A stretch of 7,133 nt of DNA from Planctomycetota bacterium (GCA_018334735.1 JAGXLK010000109.1:1-7133), one strand, 5' to 3'. Shown: positions 1 through 6,349, counted from the stretch's first letter. Numbers and translations: made by a program. Notes: generated by a model not told the origin, from the letters alone.

Positions 1-23
1 TTGTATCTCTATTGGCAGAGTCT

Positions 24-1769
24 CTAAGGGCTCAGAGGCAATTTCTTTGGCCATCTTGACGTGGGCGTTGTTTGCAGCCTCTGAAACTCATTTGCGTCAG
101 GATCATATCGCCACAGCTGCCAATAGTCACGCGGCTCAGACCTTTTTTTTAGACGAACGGGAAGCGGATTCATCGGCCAGTGTTCATTCCGGTCATACGT
201 CACCAGATACTTAATCTTGTTTTCACGGACAAAGTTGCATAATCCTTTTCTGCTGGAAGCAGAATCCATTGAAACGCGGTAATACACCGACTGAACTCGC
301 AATCCAGTGAAACAAACAACTATTGGCAGAGTTTTATCCGCCTGCGCTGCCACAACCGGCCCCGTTTCGTGATTTTTAAGATATCGCACGACTCCGAGAA
401 GATCGCCCCAGGCACCGTGCCTGTAAATCGAATAAAAATTGGGAGATCGGGCCACATAAATATTCCCGATCAGAAGGGGTAAATTGCACCCGAGAAAAAC
501 CAATATTCCGAAAATTGCCAGAGACTTTTCAGGTATACGCTCGATTTTAGAATGAAGGTAAAGACCGATTCGATGCAAACCAACCAGTGCAACGACAAGC
601 AAAAATGGTGCTATTGCAATACCATATCGTCCAAGAGTACATTTATATCCCATTCTTACTGCCACGGGAAAAAGGAATAAAGGCGTCGTGCTCACAAGTA
701 CTTGGCCTTTCCTCCACAGCGCAACGGAACCGACAAGTAGCAAGAAAACAAAAAATATTCCCAAAAGTAATCCAGCCGGATATCCAAAGAGGAAGGTCGC
801 TGCAACCTGCAAGGGCGCAATTAATATCAGTGTAAGCCAACGAGGGTACTGCATTATCCGTTCGGGGAGCCTCGAAAAAAGCCCCCGGGAATAAATACCA
901 TCTCGATATCCATATTGTTGCGGACTCGCTGAGATTTTATGAACTTCTTTACTGGTGTTCGACGTGCCCCGAAATCGGTGATAACTCGTCCAACTGTTGT
1001 AACAGATCAAACATCCCAGAAGTACAACAACCACCAGCAAGGCAGCTGCAATCTTTTTTATCCAAGAACGGTTGGTCTTATCTCCAAATAGCAATGCCAA
1101 CGCGAAAGGTAAAATCCAGGCGAACGCCAGGACTTTCGTCCAGAAAGCAAGCCCGAGCATCATCAACATCAGGCAAAAGTAAATTGTCGCCCGATTACCT
1201 TCTTCTTTCTGGTAGCGAAGCAGAAATAAAACGGACAAAGTGGAAAACAGAAAGAATGGACATTCGGCAATAAGCGCATTTCCGAACTCAAAAATCCAGA
1301 AAATCTGGGCACTCAGAAGGACAAAAAAGCCAGAGGGCAAGGGGCACATAAAGAGTCTGAAAACAAAATACAAAGTGATCAGTGAGCAAATCGCCAGCAC
1401 AAATGAAAATACATTCAACCAGAGAAAACTGTTAGATATTCCGGCGGCACCGGCAAAAAGGAAAGAAGCAACTGGAGGATATTTGTTATGAGGGACATCG
1501 TTAAAAGTATACCCATTCCCCTGTACAACATTCCGCGCCAAAGTTAAATAAGTCGCTGAATCCGGTGTAACATGCCAGAAAGGATTGATTAAAAGACCAT
1601 AAGACCCCAGAATAAGAAACATAACGACCATTACAAACAGGCGAGGATGCCGTCGAACAATGGCAGGCATTAATTCCGGGTCAAGATTTGCATCAGGGGC
1701 CGCAGTAGTCAGGCGGCCTTTCAACTTACCCAAAAAAGTAACCATGTGCTGACGTAGGGTTTTCTGCAC
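24..1769 (-). CDS. GT39/PMT_2-like integral membrane glycosyltransferase (GT-C fold)
   Basis: Predicted 581-residue polytopic membrane protein that probably moves a sugar from a polyprenyl-phosphate donor to a lipid, glycan or protein on the outer face of the inner membrane; donor and acceptor cannot be read from sequence. After a basic cytoplasmic N-terminus, the first membrane helix (about 43-64) is followed by TPDSATYL, whose Asp70 sits where ArnT/PMT-type GT-C enzymes carry their catalytic or metal-binding acid, then an N-x-V-x-x-G-x-G-Y-like stretch typical of PMT_2 proteins. NALIAECPFF (Glu169) matches the second conserved acidic loop, and GRY near 380-382 opens a late helix. I count roughly 10-12 hydrophobic segments up to about residue 437, then a soluble tail of about 140 residues, presumably periplasmic. 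The start used is GTG at 1769, with only a weak GGGG upstream; ATG at 1745 (residue 9) is a plausible alternative with no better RBS. The gene looks more AT-rich than those to its right. Confidence 0.85.
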   Translation of the reverse strand: MQKTLRQHMVTFLGKLKGRLTTAAPDANLDPELMPAIVRRHPRLFVMVVMFLILGSYGLLINPFWHVTPDSATYLTLARNVVQGNGYTFNDVPHNKYPPVASFLFAGAAGISNSFLWLNVFSFVLAICSLITLYFVFRLFMCPLPSGFFVLLSAQIFWIFEFGNALIAECPFFLFSTLSVLFLLRYQKEEGNRATIYFCLMLMMLGLAFWTKVLAFAWILPFALALLFGDKTNRSWIKKIAAALLVVVVLLGCLICYNSWTSYHRFRGTSNTSKEVHKISASPQQYGYRDGIYSRGLFSRLPERIMQYPRWLTLILIAPLQVAATFLFGYPAGLLLGIFFVFLLLVGSVALWRKGQVLVSTTPLFLFPVAVRMGYKCTLGRYGIAIAPFLLVVALVGLHRIGLYLHSKIERIPEKSLAIFGILVFLGCNLPLLIGNIYVARSPNFYSIYRHGAWGDLLGVVRYLKNHETGPVVAAQADKTLPIVVCFTGLRVQSVYYRVSMDSASSRKGLCNFVRENKIKYLVTYDRNEHWPMNPLPVRLKKRSEPRDYWQLWRYDPDANEFQRLQTTPTSRWPKKLPLSP

Positions 1770-1862
1770 GATTGCAATTGCCCCAAGCTTTTCGGTGTAA
1801 ACTAAGCAACAGAGGTTTCATTTTACCCCGTCGCTATCCTCACTCGATGCGACTGACCGCAC

Positions 1863-1891
1863 ATAATATCCTCCGAAAACCACACACGCAA
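1863..1891 (-). promoter_or_regulatory. Possible sigma70-type promoter for the membrane glycosyltransferase
   Basis: Read on the minus strand: TTGCGT (1891-1886), a 17-base spacer, then TATTAT (1868-1863). The -10 matches 5 of 6 consensus bases; the -35 matches only the TTG core. Transcription would start near 1856, giving a leader of about 87 nt before the GTG at 1769. This is a pattern match only, and an AT-containing gap will yield such matches by chance. Confidence 0.3.
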
Positions 1892-2037
1892 AGTCAGAGG
1901 TCATTATTTCCCGGGTAGACCCCCAATACAAATGTCAAGGTCCCGATTGGTAGTCCCTTTGCTGACACGTTGAAATTTGCAACAGATAAATCCATAGTCT
2001 TCCTTCATCCCAAACGATATCTTTGCCTGTACTTGTG

Positions 2038-2093
2038 GAGCCCCCCCTGAAACTGACTTGCGCAACTGATTGGTTGCGTCGGGGTTAGGGCTC
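2038..2093. repeat. Long nested inverted repeat (hairpin-forming)
   Basis: GAGCCCCCCC (2038-2047) pairs with GGGG plus GGGCTC (2081-2084 and 2088-2093), leaving a TTA bulge, so the outer stem has 10 bp. Inside it, CGCAAC (2061-2066) pairs with GTTGCG (2073-2078) around a 6-nt loop. No T-run follows on either strand, so it does not look like a simple intrinsic terminator. It lies upstream of the likely transcription start of the DUF4838 gene, so it would act as DNA structure or as part of another transcript. Confidence 0.45.
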
Positions 2094-2110
2094 GCTTCAA
2101 CTCCGCCACC

Positions 2111-2126
2111 AACTTGCGGGCAAGTT
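2111..2126. promoter_or_regulatory. 16-bp operator-like palindrome
   Basis: AACTTGC (2111-2117) and GCAAGTT (2120-2126) form a perfect 7+7 inverted repeat around a central GG. Its size and symmetry suit binding of a dimeric regulator, and it lies about 120 bp upstream of the candidate promoter of the DUF4838 gene. No second copy was seen in the window and no regulator gene is present, so the operator role is inference. It could also be a small hairpin. Confidence 0.3.
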
Positions 2127-2246
2127 AATAATTTATGAAAATGATGAGGGTAAAATAATTAAATTTGCCTGTATACTCTGCTGGAGTAACTATCAACCAG
2201 GGACCGCATCAGACCTGCGGGACGGAAGCGCTCTTGCTAAAAACGG

Positions 2247-2274
2247 TTGACATGAACGTTTTGCAGGCTATAGC
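2247..2274 (+). promoter_or_regulatory. Candidate sigma70-type promoter of the DUF4838 gene
   Basis: A perfect TTGACA -35 box (2247-2252) is followed by a 16-base spacer and TATAGC (2269-2274), which matches 4 of 6 bases of the -10 consensus. Transcription would begin near 2281. That gives a leader of about 60 nt to the TTG start at 2340, but only about 11 nt to the ATG at 2292, which supports the TTG start. Confidence 0.5.
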
Positions 2275-2323
2275 AAAAGGTCAAACTCTGAATGGCTTTC
2301 TTATTCAAAACAGACTTTCGCCC

Positions 2324-2332
2324 GAAGGAGGT
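2324..2332 (+). promoter_or_regulatory. Strong ribosome binding site that decides the DUF4838 start
   Basis: GAAGGAGGT is a near-complete match to the anti-Shine-Dalgarno sequence. It lies 8 nt (counted from the end of GGAGG) before TTG at 2340-2342, which is in frame with the upstream ATG at 2292. The ATG itself has only a weak AAAGG about 11 nt upstream. A strong RBS inside a coding region by chance, at exactly the right distance from an in-frame start codon, is unlikely. Confidence 0.75.
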
Positions 2333-2339
2333 CGGCAAA

Positions 2340-4766
2340 TTGATTCGTAAAAGGGCCTTATTGATCTCTTTGTTTGGCAATTTTTTTCAACCGCTACTGG
2401 GTACCCAACGCAGCGTCGGAAGCGGACTTTTCATCTTGTTCATGTTCGCCTTGGCGGTAACAGCCGCTGCCTCCGAGGCGGGATTGACTCTCGTTAAGAA
2501 TGGAAAATCCAACGCCGAGATCGTCATCCCTTCTGACGCGCCGCAGGCCAAGCAAGCGGCGGCAGAACTGCAGAAATATGTCAAGAAAATGAGCGGTGCG
2601 CAGTTACCCGTAATTGCCGAAGGCAAAGAAAAAGGCGAACCTATAACAATCCTGGTGGGTCATACCGCAGCGGCCAAAAAGTTGGGGGTAAACATCCCCT
2701 CGGGCTACGACCCTTCCATCCGCCCCGACTACGGCGAGGAAGAGGGCTATGTGCTCAAAACAAAAGGCAAAAAAGTCATCATAGCGGGAAATTCAGAGGG
2801 GCCATACCAGGGGACCCTCTACGCAGTTTACGCGTTTCTGGAAAAACTCGGGTGCCGCTGGTATTTCCCGGGAGCCTGGGGTGAAGTGGTACCAAAAAAC
2901 AAAACGGTCAGCATCCCGCCGCTTGACATTGAAAGGCATCCGGATTTCGCGATTCGCGACGCCGGGATCAAAGCCTACGGAGACAATTGGAAAACGAAAG
3001 TTGGGTTCAGCAATCGCAACCTCAGTTACCCACTTGTCGGCGATGGTTTTCTCGGGTATCTCGTTCCTCCCGATGAATACTTTGAAGAACATCCCGAATA
3101 TTTCGCCATGGGTAAGGACGGCAAACGCCACCGGGGACGTCATCCGCGACACACGATGCTCTGCCTGTCCAACGACGAGATGTATGAGGAAGCGGTGCGC
3201 AATCTTAAGCTCGCGTTTCAGGGCAAGAAAAAAAGCATCCGTTGCGCGGGTGAGAAAGGTTTCGGCATCAGTCCTCCGGACGGCCAGCCGTTCTGCTATT
3301 GCGAATCATGCCTGGAGGCCAGTCAGAATTTTCATTATCCAAAATATTTCCCCGAGCGCATGATGAGCGAGGAGTACTTCGGCTTCGCAGCACGCCTGGC
3401 ACGCGAATTCCCGAAAAAATGGACGTCGACAATGGCCTACTCGTTGCGCGTAATGCCACCGCAGGGCGTCGAACTGCCGCCAAACGTTACGGTTAACGTC
3501 TTCCCCATTACCACATGTGCCCTGCATGCGGGCACAAATCCCGGTTGCTGGCGTCGACAGGAAACCCTGAAGATTATCTCGGGCTGGCGCGAGCTCACAC
3601 CACATGTGGTTGTGCGGCATTACGTCCCGGGACTCCTTTCGGTTTATGGAGCCGGTCAGCGGGCCGTTGTGCCGGAGCGTGACTCGGCTGTGTTTGGCAG
3701 GGAAGCATCTGTCTTGAAGGAGATGGGCGTTAAAGGATGCACGGCAGCAGCCTGGGGCAACGCTGGCAAATCCTTTATGGCAACCTGGCTAAGCTATTAC
3801 ATCCGCGGAAAGCTTACCTGGGATGTCGACACCGATGTTGATGGGCTCAAAAGAGATTTTTACACGAAATTTTTTGGACGTGAAGCAGGCCCGCATGTGC
3901 GGCGCTGGTGGGACGCCTGCGAAGACGCACTCGGCCGGTCCACCTGCCATGCTCACGAGGACTGGGTGGCAGTCAAGCACATCTACACTGTCCCTTTCAC
4001 GAAAAAGATCCACAAACACGTCGAGGCCGCTACCAGAGCGAAAGCCAGTGCCGAACAGCGGGAACGTATCAAAGCTTTCGCCCTCATCGCGGACCATCTG
4101 GAGGCATACGCAGCTATGAATGAAGCCATCAGCCGGCTCGACTACTCCAGCGCAATTAAAGCTTCGGAACGTATGGTCGAAGACGTGCGCAAGCTCAACG
4201 AGATTTACGAGTTTTTTGGCGCGGGCAACCCGTCGAAGAAACAGACCAAAGAGCTTAAAACAATCGCCGCCAAAGTTGATGGGAACAAGGGCTCTCTGGT
4301 CGCACCACTGCCTCTGAACATGAAATTTACCCGCGACCGGTTCAACGAAGGGGTGCTCGCGGAATGGTATGAGCCAGGCTTCGACGCCTCCGCCTGGGGC
4401 AGTAAAAACACCTTTCTGACATGGGATCAGCAGGACGAACCCGAGGACGCCAAAGGTCACGATTACGATGGTTATGGTTGGTATCGCGCCGAGATTGACA
4501 TCGACAAAAAATGGGCCAACAAGCCGATGCGGCTCTATGTTGGCGGAATCATCAACGAAGGCTGGGTATGGGTCAACGGGAAATATGTGGGCCATAAGAA
4601 TCATAAACTCTGGTGGGGTCGACCGCATGAATTCGACATGGAAATAACGGAGCTGATTGAACCCGGACAGAGAAATACGGTTGCGATTCGCGTCTTCAAC
4701 GACGCGGAGATCGGGGGACTTTACCGAAGGGGTTTCATCTGGGCGCCGAAAGAAGGCAACAAATAG
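2340..4766 (+). CDS. Secreted DUF4838 protein with GH67-N-like and GH2-type sugar-binding domains
   Basis: Predicted exported protein of 808 residues from the TTG start (824 from ATG 2292), probably acting on a complex glycan outside the cytoplasm; no catalytic activity is proved. Numbering is from TTG. The basic IRKR start and two hydrophobic stretches end at TAAASEA (about 41-47), a likely signal peptidase I site. Residues about 50-185 resemble the N-terminal domain of GH67 alpha-glucuronidases: SDAPQAKQAAAELQKYV, then a helix ending in LEKLGCRWYFPG. Residues about 240-510 look like DUF4838, with EEHPEYFAMGKDG, LCLSND, SPPDG (311-315) and Cys319-x-Cys-x-x-Cys324. A helical linker follows, then about 675-790 resembles a GH2 N-terminal jelly roll: GYGWYRAEIDI, EGWVWVNGKYVG, NTVAIRVFND. 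The stop is TAG. No T-rich terminator hairpin is visible before the next gene, 217 bp downstream, which has its own candidate promoter. The antisense open frames are shadows. Confidence 0.85.
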   Translation: MIRKRALLISLFGNFFQPLLGTQRSVGSGLFILFMFALAVTAAASEAGLTLVKNGKSNAEIVIPSDAPQAKQAAAELQKYVKKMSGAQLPVIAEGKEKGEPITILVGHTAAAKKLGVNIPSGYDPSIRPDYGEEEGYVLKTKGKKVIIAGNSEGPYQGTLYAVYAFLEKLGCRWYFPGAWGEVVPKNKTVSIPPLDIERHPDFAIRDAGIKAYGDNWKTKVGFSNRNLSYPLVGDGFLGYLVPPDEYFEEHPEYFAMGKDGKRHRGRHPRHTMLCLSNDEMYEEAVRNLKLAFQGKKKSIRCAGEKGFGISPPDGQPFCYCESCLEASQNFHYPKYFPERMMSEEYFGFAARLAREFPKKWTSTMAYSLRVMPPQGVELPPNVTVNVFPITTCALHAGTNPGCWRRQETLKIISGWRELTPHVVVRHYVPGLLSVYGAGQRAVVPERDSAVFGREASVLKEMGVKGCTAAAWGNAGKSFMATWLSYYIRGKLTWDVDTDVDGLKRDFYTKFFGREAGPHVRRWWDACEDALGRSTCHAHEDWVAVKHIYTVPFTKKIHKHVEAATRAKASAEQRERIKAFALIADHLEAYAAMNEAISRLDYSSAIKASERMVEDVRKLNEIYEFFGAGNPSKKQTKELKTIAAKVDGNKGSLVAPLPLNMKFTRDRFNEGVLAEWYEPGFDASAWGSKNTFLTWDQQDEPEDAKGHDYDGYGWYRAEIDIDKKWANKPMRLYVGGIINEGWVWVNGKYVGHKNHKLWWGRPHEFDMEITELIEPGQRNTVAIRVFNDAEIGGLYRRGFIWAPKEGNK

Positions 4767-4904
4767 CCATTGAGCCAGGACTTCAGTTGTCTCACGGCTT
4801 ATCAGTCCCCCTGAATTGAACGCAAAACTGGCTGCAATGCTGAATTATGGTCGAGCCGCGGGGCTGATTCGCTTGATCTCTCATGCACCTTGCTTCCCTC
4901 CGGC

Positions 4905-4933
4905 TTGTCTACAACCCGGGTGCCCCGTATGAT
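4905..4933 (+). promoter_or_regulatory. Candidate sigma70-type promoter of the HAD gene
   Basis: TTGTCT (4905-4910), a 17-base spacer and TATGAT (4928-4933) give 4 of 6 and 5 of 6 consensus matches at ideal spacing. Transcription would start near 4940, about 44 nt before the ATG. This suggests the HAD gene can be transcribed independently of the DUF4838 gene. Confidence 0.5.
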
Positions 4934-4970
4934 TTTTGCTTTCTTGCTGACGGAAACACGAGTGCATTCA

Positions 4971-4977
4971 GAAGGAG
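4971..4977 (+). promoter_or_regulatory. Ribosome binding site of the HAD gene
   Basis: GAAGGAG ends 6 nt before ATG at 4984. It fixes the start and fits the protein, since the HAD nucleophile motif falls at residues 8-10 as is usual in this family. Confidence 0.8.
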
Positions 4978-4983
4978 TTCCCC

Positions 4984-5637
4984 ATGAACTGGGCTGCCAT
5001 TTTTGACTGGGACGGCGTCATTGTCGACTCGTCCGATTTTCACGAGCAGAGCTGGGAACGCCTGGCCGAGAAAGAGAACAGAATCCTCCCGGAAGGGCAT
5101 TTCAAAAAAGGTTTCGGCATGCGAAACGAACAGATCATCCCCGAAATCCTCGAGTGGACCAGCGACCCCGAGGAAATCGCCCGGCTCTCAAATCGGAAAG
5201 AGGAACTGTACCGGGAATTGATCATTGAAAAAGGCATCTCTCCCCTGCCCGGTGTCGAAGACTGGCTGCAAGAACTACAGGTCAATGACATCCCCCACGC
5301 CGTGGCCTCCTCCACCGAACGGCTCAACATCACCACCAGCCTCGATGTGATGGGGATGAAACAGGAATTCGACGCCGTGGTGGGGGGCGAGGATGTCGAA
5401 AACGGCAAACCCGACCCCGAAGTGTTTTTGACAGCCGCCGAGAAAGTTGGCACACCGCCCGCACAATGCGTGGTGTTCGAAGATGCTCACGTGGGCATTG
5501 AAGCGGGTCTGGCGGCCAACATGAAAGTGGTGGCGCTGGCGACGACGCATCCGGCGAACACGCTGCAAGACGCGGATATCGTGGTGGCGTCGCTGGCCGA
5601 ACTGCCGTTTCAGACGGTGGTTGATTGGTTTGAGTGA
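4984..5637 (+). CDS. HAD-superfamily hydrolase, beta-phosphoglucomutase-like
   Basis: Predicted 217-residue cytoplasmic phosphatase or phosphomutase, the usual length for this family. All four HAD motifs are visible: motif I FDWDGVIVDS with the nucleophile Asp8 and acid/base Asp10; motif II ASST around Ser109-Thr111; motif III GKPDP with Lys142; motif IV VVFEDAHVGIEAG with Glu166 and Asp167 for Mg2+ binding. The four-helix cap lies between motifs I and II (about 15-85), as in beta-phosphoglucomutase and phosphoglycolate phosphatase relatives (subclass I cap). LPGVEDWL before motif II is also typical. The substrate is probably a small phosphosugar, but sequence alone cannot separate mutase from phosphatase. 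Trp rather than Met or Leu at position 9 is a variant I remember from Verrucomicrobiota-like proteins (not searched). The gene has its own promoter candidate and RBS; no clear terminator follows, and the next 840 bp are non-coding. Confidence 0.9.
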   Translation: MNWAAIFDWDGVIVDSSDFHEQSWERLAEKENRILPEGHFKKGFGMRNEQIIPEILEWTSDPEEIARLSNRKEELYRELIIEKGISPLPGVEDWLQELQVNDIPHAVASSTERLNITTSLDVMGMKQEFDAVVGGEDVENGKPDPEVFLTAAEKVGTPPAQCVVFEDAHVGIEAGLAANMKVVALATTHPANTLQDADIVVASLAELPFQTVVDWFE

Positions 5638-5789
5638 ATCCGTCGACCGGCAGAGAAAAAAGAAAAACAAATAACTGCGCCCTCGCACAGATTCGACTTT
5701 CAGCTCCGAGGAATCTTCTTCGATAGAGCGTCATGAGCCCGGTTAGCCCGCCGGAATATGTGTTTAGCCAAGAAATACCGCTCCTTGGG
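5638..5789. other. Non-coding spacer after the HAD gene
   Basis: No gene and no intrinsic terminator is apparent. It starts with an A-rich stretch (about 5656-5671). It contains one TTTCAG (5698-5703), the hexamer that recurs in the hairpin cluster further right, and a small tandem repeat of AGCCCG near 5736-5752. Confidence 0.4.
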
Positions 5790-5892
5790 TCATTGCGAGC
5801 CCATCGCAAGATGGGCGAAGCAATCTCGTCGTTTTGTTGGCCCAACAGCGAGATTGCCGCGGCGCTCCGCTGAGCGGAACGCCTCGCAATGA
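5790..5892. repeat. Cloverleaf-like palindromic intergenic element (REP/MITE-like)
   Basis: A 103-bp element bounded by a perfect 10-bp inverted repeat, TCATTGCGAG (5790-5799) and CTCGCAATGA (5883-5892). Inside are three further arms. The left arm is CCCATC-GCAA-GATGGG (5800-5815), a 6-bp stem with a GNRA-type loop. The central arm pairs GCAATCTCG (5820-5828) with CGAGATTGC (5849-5857) and holds a nearly perfect TGTTGG/CCAACA palindrome at its tip. The right arm is TCCGC-TGA-GCGGA, extended by GCG/CGC across one mismatch (5862-5882). The arms abut the outer stem and are separated by 4-nt spacers (CGAA and CGCG). It encodes nothing. I remember similar CATTGCGAG...GAAGCAATCTC repeats as dispersed elements in several bacterial phyla; that is memory, not a search. 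Confidence 0.75.
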
Positions 5893-5927
5893 CATTTGTG
5901 AACCTGGACGGCTGATGTAAACGCGTA

Positions 5928-5942
5928 CCCGCCGGAGGCGGG
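5928..5942. repeat. GC-rich hairpin
   Basis: CCCGCC-GGA-GGCGGG is a perfect 6-bp stem with a 3-nt loop. It is followed by only three T residues and lies about 290 bp beyond the HAD stop, so it is a poor intrinsic terminator. It is better seen as the left edge of the palindrome-rich cluster. Confidence 0.5.
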
Positions 5943-5944
5943 CG

Positions 5945-5980
5945 TTTCAGAGATAGCCCGGGATCAGGCTCTGTCTGAAA
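5945..5980. repeat. TTTCAGA/TCTGAAA inverted repeat
   Basis: TTTCAGA (5945-5951) and TCTGAAA (5974-5980) are perfect 7-bp inverted arms. Within them, AGCC (5955-5958) pairs with GGCT (5967-5970). The TTTCAG core recurs in the hairpins further right. Confidence 0.45.
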
Positions 5981-6015
5981 ATGCGGATCTGGATTCGAGC
6001 GGCTGCATTTGCGGC

Positions 6016-6031
6016 CACGAACGAGTTCGTG
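6016..6031. repeat. 16-bp near-perfect palindrome
   Basis: CACGAAC (6016-6022) and GTTCGTG (6025-6031) form a 7+7 inverted repeat around GA. It is enclosed by weaker 6-bp arms GCGGAT (5983-5988) and ATCCGC (6034-6039), giving a nested structure. It could be a protein-binding site, but its place in a cluster of palindromes suggests it is part of the repeat element. Confidence 0.4.
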
Positions 6032-6049
6032 CGATCCGCTCCATTACCA

Positions 6050-6200
6050 GACCCTCATCCTCAACCCCGGGCTCGCCCGCTCCGCGGGGCCGCCCGGGGC
6101 TACCTCTGAGGCGCCCGCGTTGCGGGCTCAACGACTGCCGGGCCGTTGGCGCCACTTGAAGGGCTGAAAGCCTGGCACACACTGGTACGGATGAGGGGTC
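6050..6200. repeat. Inverted-repeat-bounded module containing three hairpins
   Basis: GACCCTCATCC (6050-6060) and GGATGAGGGGTC (6189-6200) are inverted copies differing by one bulged G; 9 bp are uninterrupted (6052-6060 with 6189-6197). Between them lie CCCCGGGC/GCCCGGGG (6065-6072 and 6092-6099, itself enclosing CCCGC/GCGGG), GCCCGC-GTT-GCGGGC (6113-6127) and GGCT-GAA-AGCC (6162-6172). The arrangement resembles a non-autonomous palindromic element more than a gene. A minus-strand open frame across it is Arg/Pro/Ser/Gly-rich and explained by the repeats. Confidence 0.55.
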
Positions 6201-6241
6201 GTAAACGACTGAAATCCTCTTATTAATACCCTCGTTAAAAT

Positions 6242-6251
6242 GGCTGCAGCC
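6242..6251. repeat. 10-bp perfect palindrome
   Basis: GGCTGCAGCC is fully self-complementary and is followed closely by GGGGCCCC (6255-6262). Both are short, and in a GC-rich repeat region they carry little weight alone. Confidence 0.3.
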
Positions 6252-6295
6252 GCGGGGCCCCCAACATGTTGTGCTTCTCCATAACCCAGGCCTGC

Positions 6296-6349
6296 GTGGT
6301 CTTTCAGACCACTTCACCCCGGGCTACAATGAATCGGCCTTTCAGGCCG
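6296..6349. repeat. Paired hairpins with CT-TTC-AG tips
   Basis: Two perfect hairpins lie about 38 bp apart, centre to centre: GTGGTCT-TTC-AGACCAC (6296-6312, 7-bp stem) and CGGCCT-TTC-AGGCCG (6335-6349, 6-bp stem). The stems differ in sequence, but the CT-TTC-AG tip is identical, and the module at 6162-6172 has the same tip in reverse (GGCT-GAA-AGCC). ACCCCGGGCT between them (6316-6325) also occurs at 6064-6073. Different stems that keep pairing around a fixed tip suggest selection on the folded form or copies of a structured repeat. There is no T-run, so terminator function is unlikely. Confidence 0.6.

Larger units (their letters stand above)
1770..2246. other. Divergent intergenic region, no credible gene
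   Basis: About 480 bp between the divergently transcribed membrane glycosyltransferase and DUF4838 genes. No open frame here has a plausible protein and RBS. It contains a possible minus-strand promoter (1863-1891), a C7 tract leading into a long nested inverted repeat (2038-2093), a short perfect palindrome (2111-2126) and an AT-rich stretch (about 2122-2165). The strong promoter candidate for the right-hand gene begins just after it. Confidence 0.6.

Noticed and set aside
9..332. 13-bp direct repeat CTATTGGCAGAGT at 9-21 and 320-332
   Set aside because: One such match is about what chance predicts in a 7-kb window, and the second copy is ordinary coding sequence of the glycosyltransferase.
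2165..2350. Small plus-strand frame of 61 codons before the DUF4838 gene
   Set aside because: It has no recognisable domain, and it overlaps both the candidate promoter and the strong RBS of the next gene.
3789..4628. Long minus-strand open frame (279 codons) antisense to the DUF4838 gene
   Set aside because: It lies wholly inside a well-supported plus-strand gene, shows no recognisable domain, and is expected as a shadow in GC-rich coding DNA.
4767..4904. Possible terminator after the DUF4838 gene (TCAG/CTGA and AGCC/GGCT mini-stems)
   Set aside because: The stems are only 4 bp and no T-run follows.
5330..5845. Minus-strand open frame of 171 codons
   Set aside because: Most of it is antisense to the HAD gene, whose four motifs are intact, and it runs into the cloverleaf repeat.
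5928..5950. GC-rich hairpin as terminator of the HAD gene
   Set aside because: It is about 290 bp from the stop and followed by only three T residues; it fits the repeat cluster better.
5964..6317. Minus-strand open frame of 117 codons in the palindrome-rich gap
   Set aside because: Its product is Arg/Pro/Ser/Gly-rich with no fold signature, and its sequence is accounted for by the inverted repeats.
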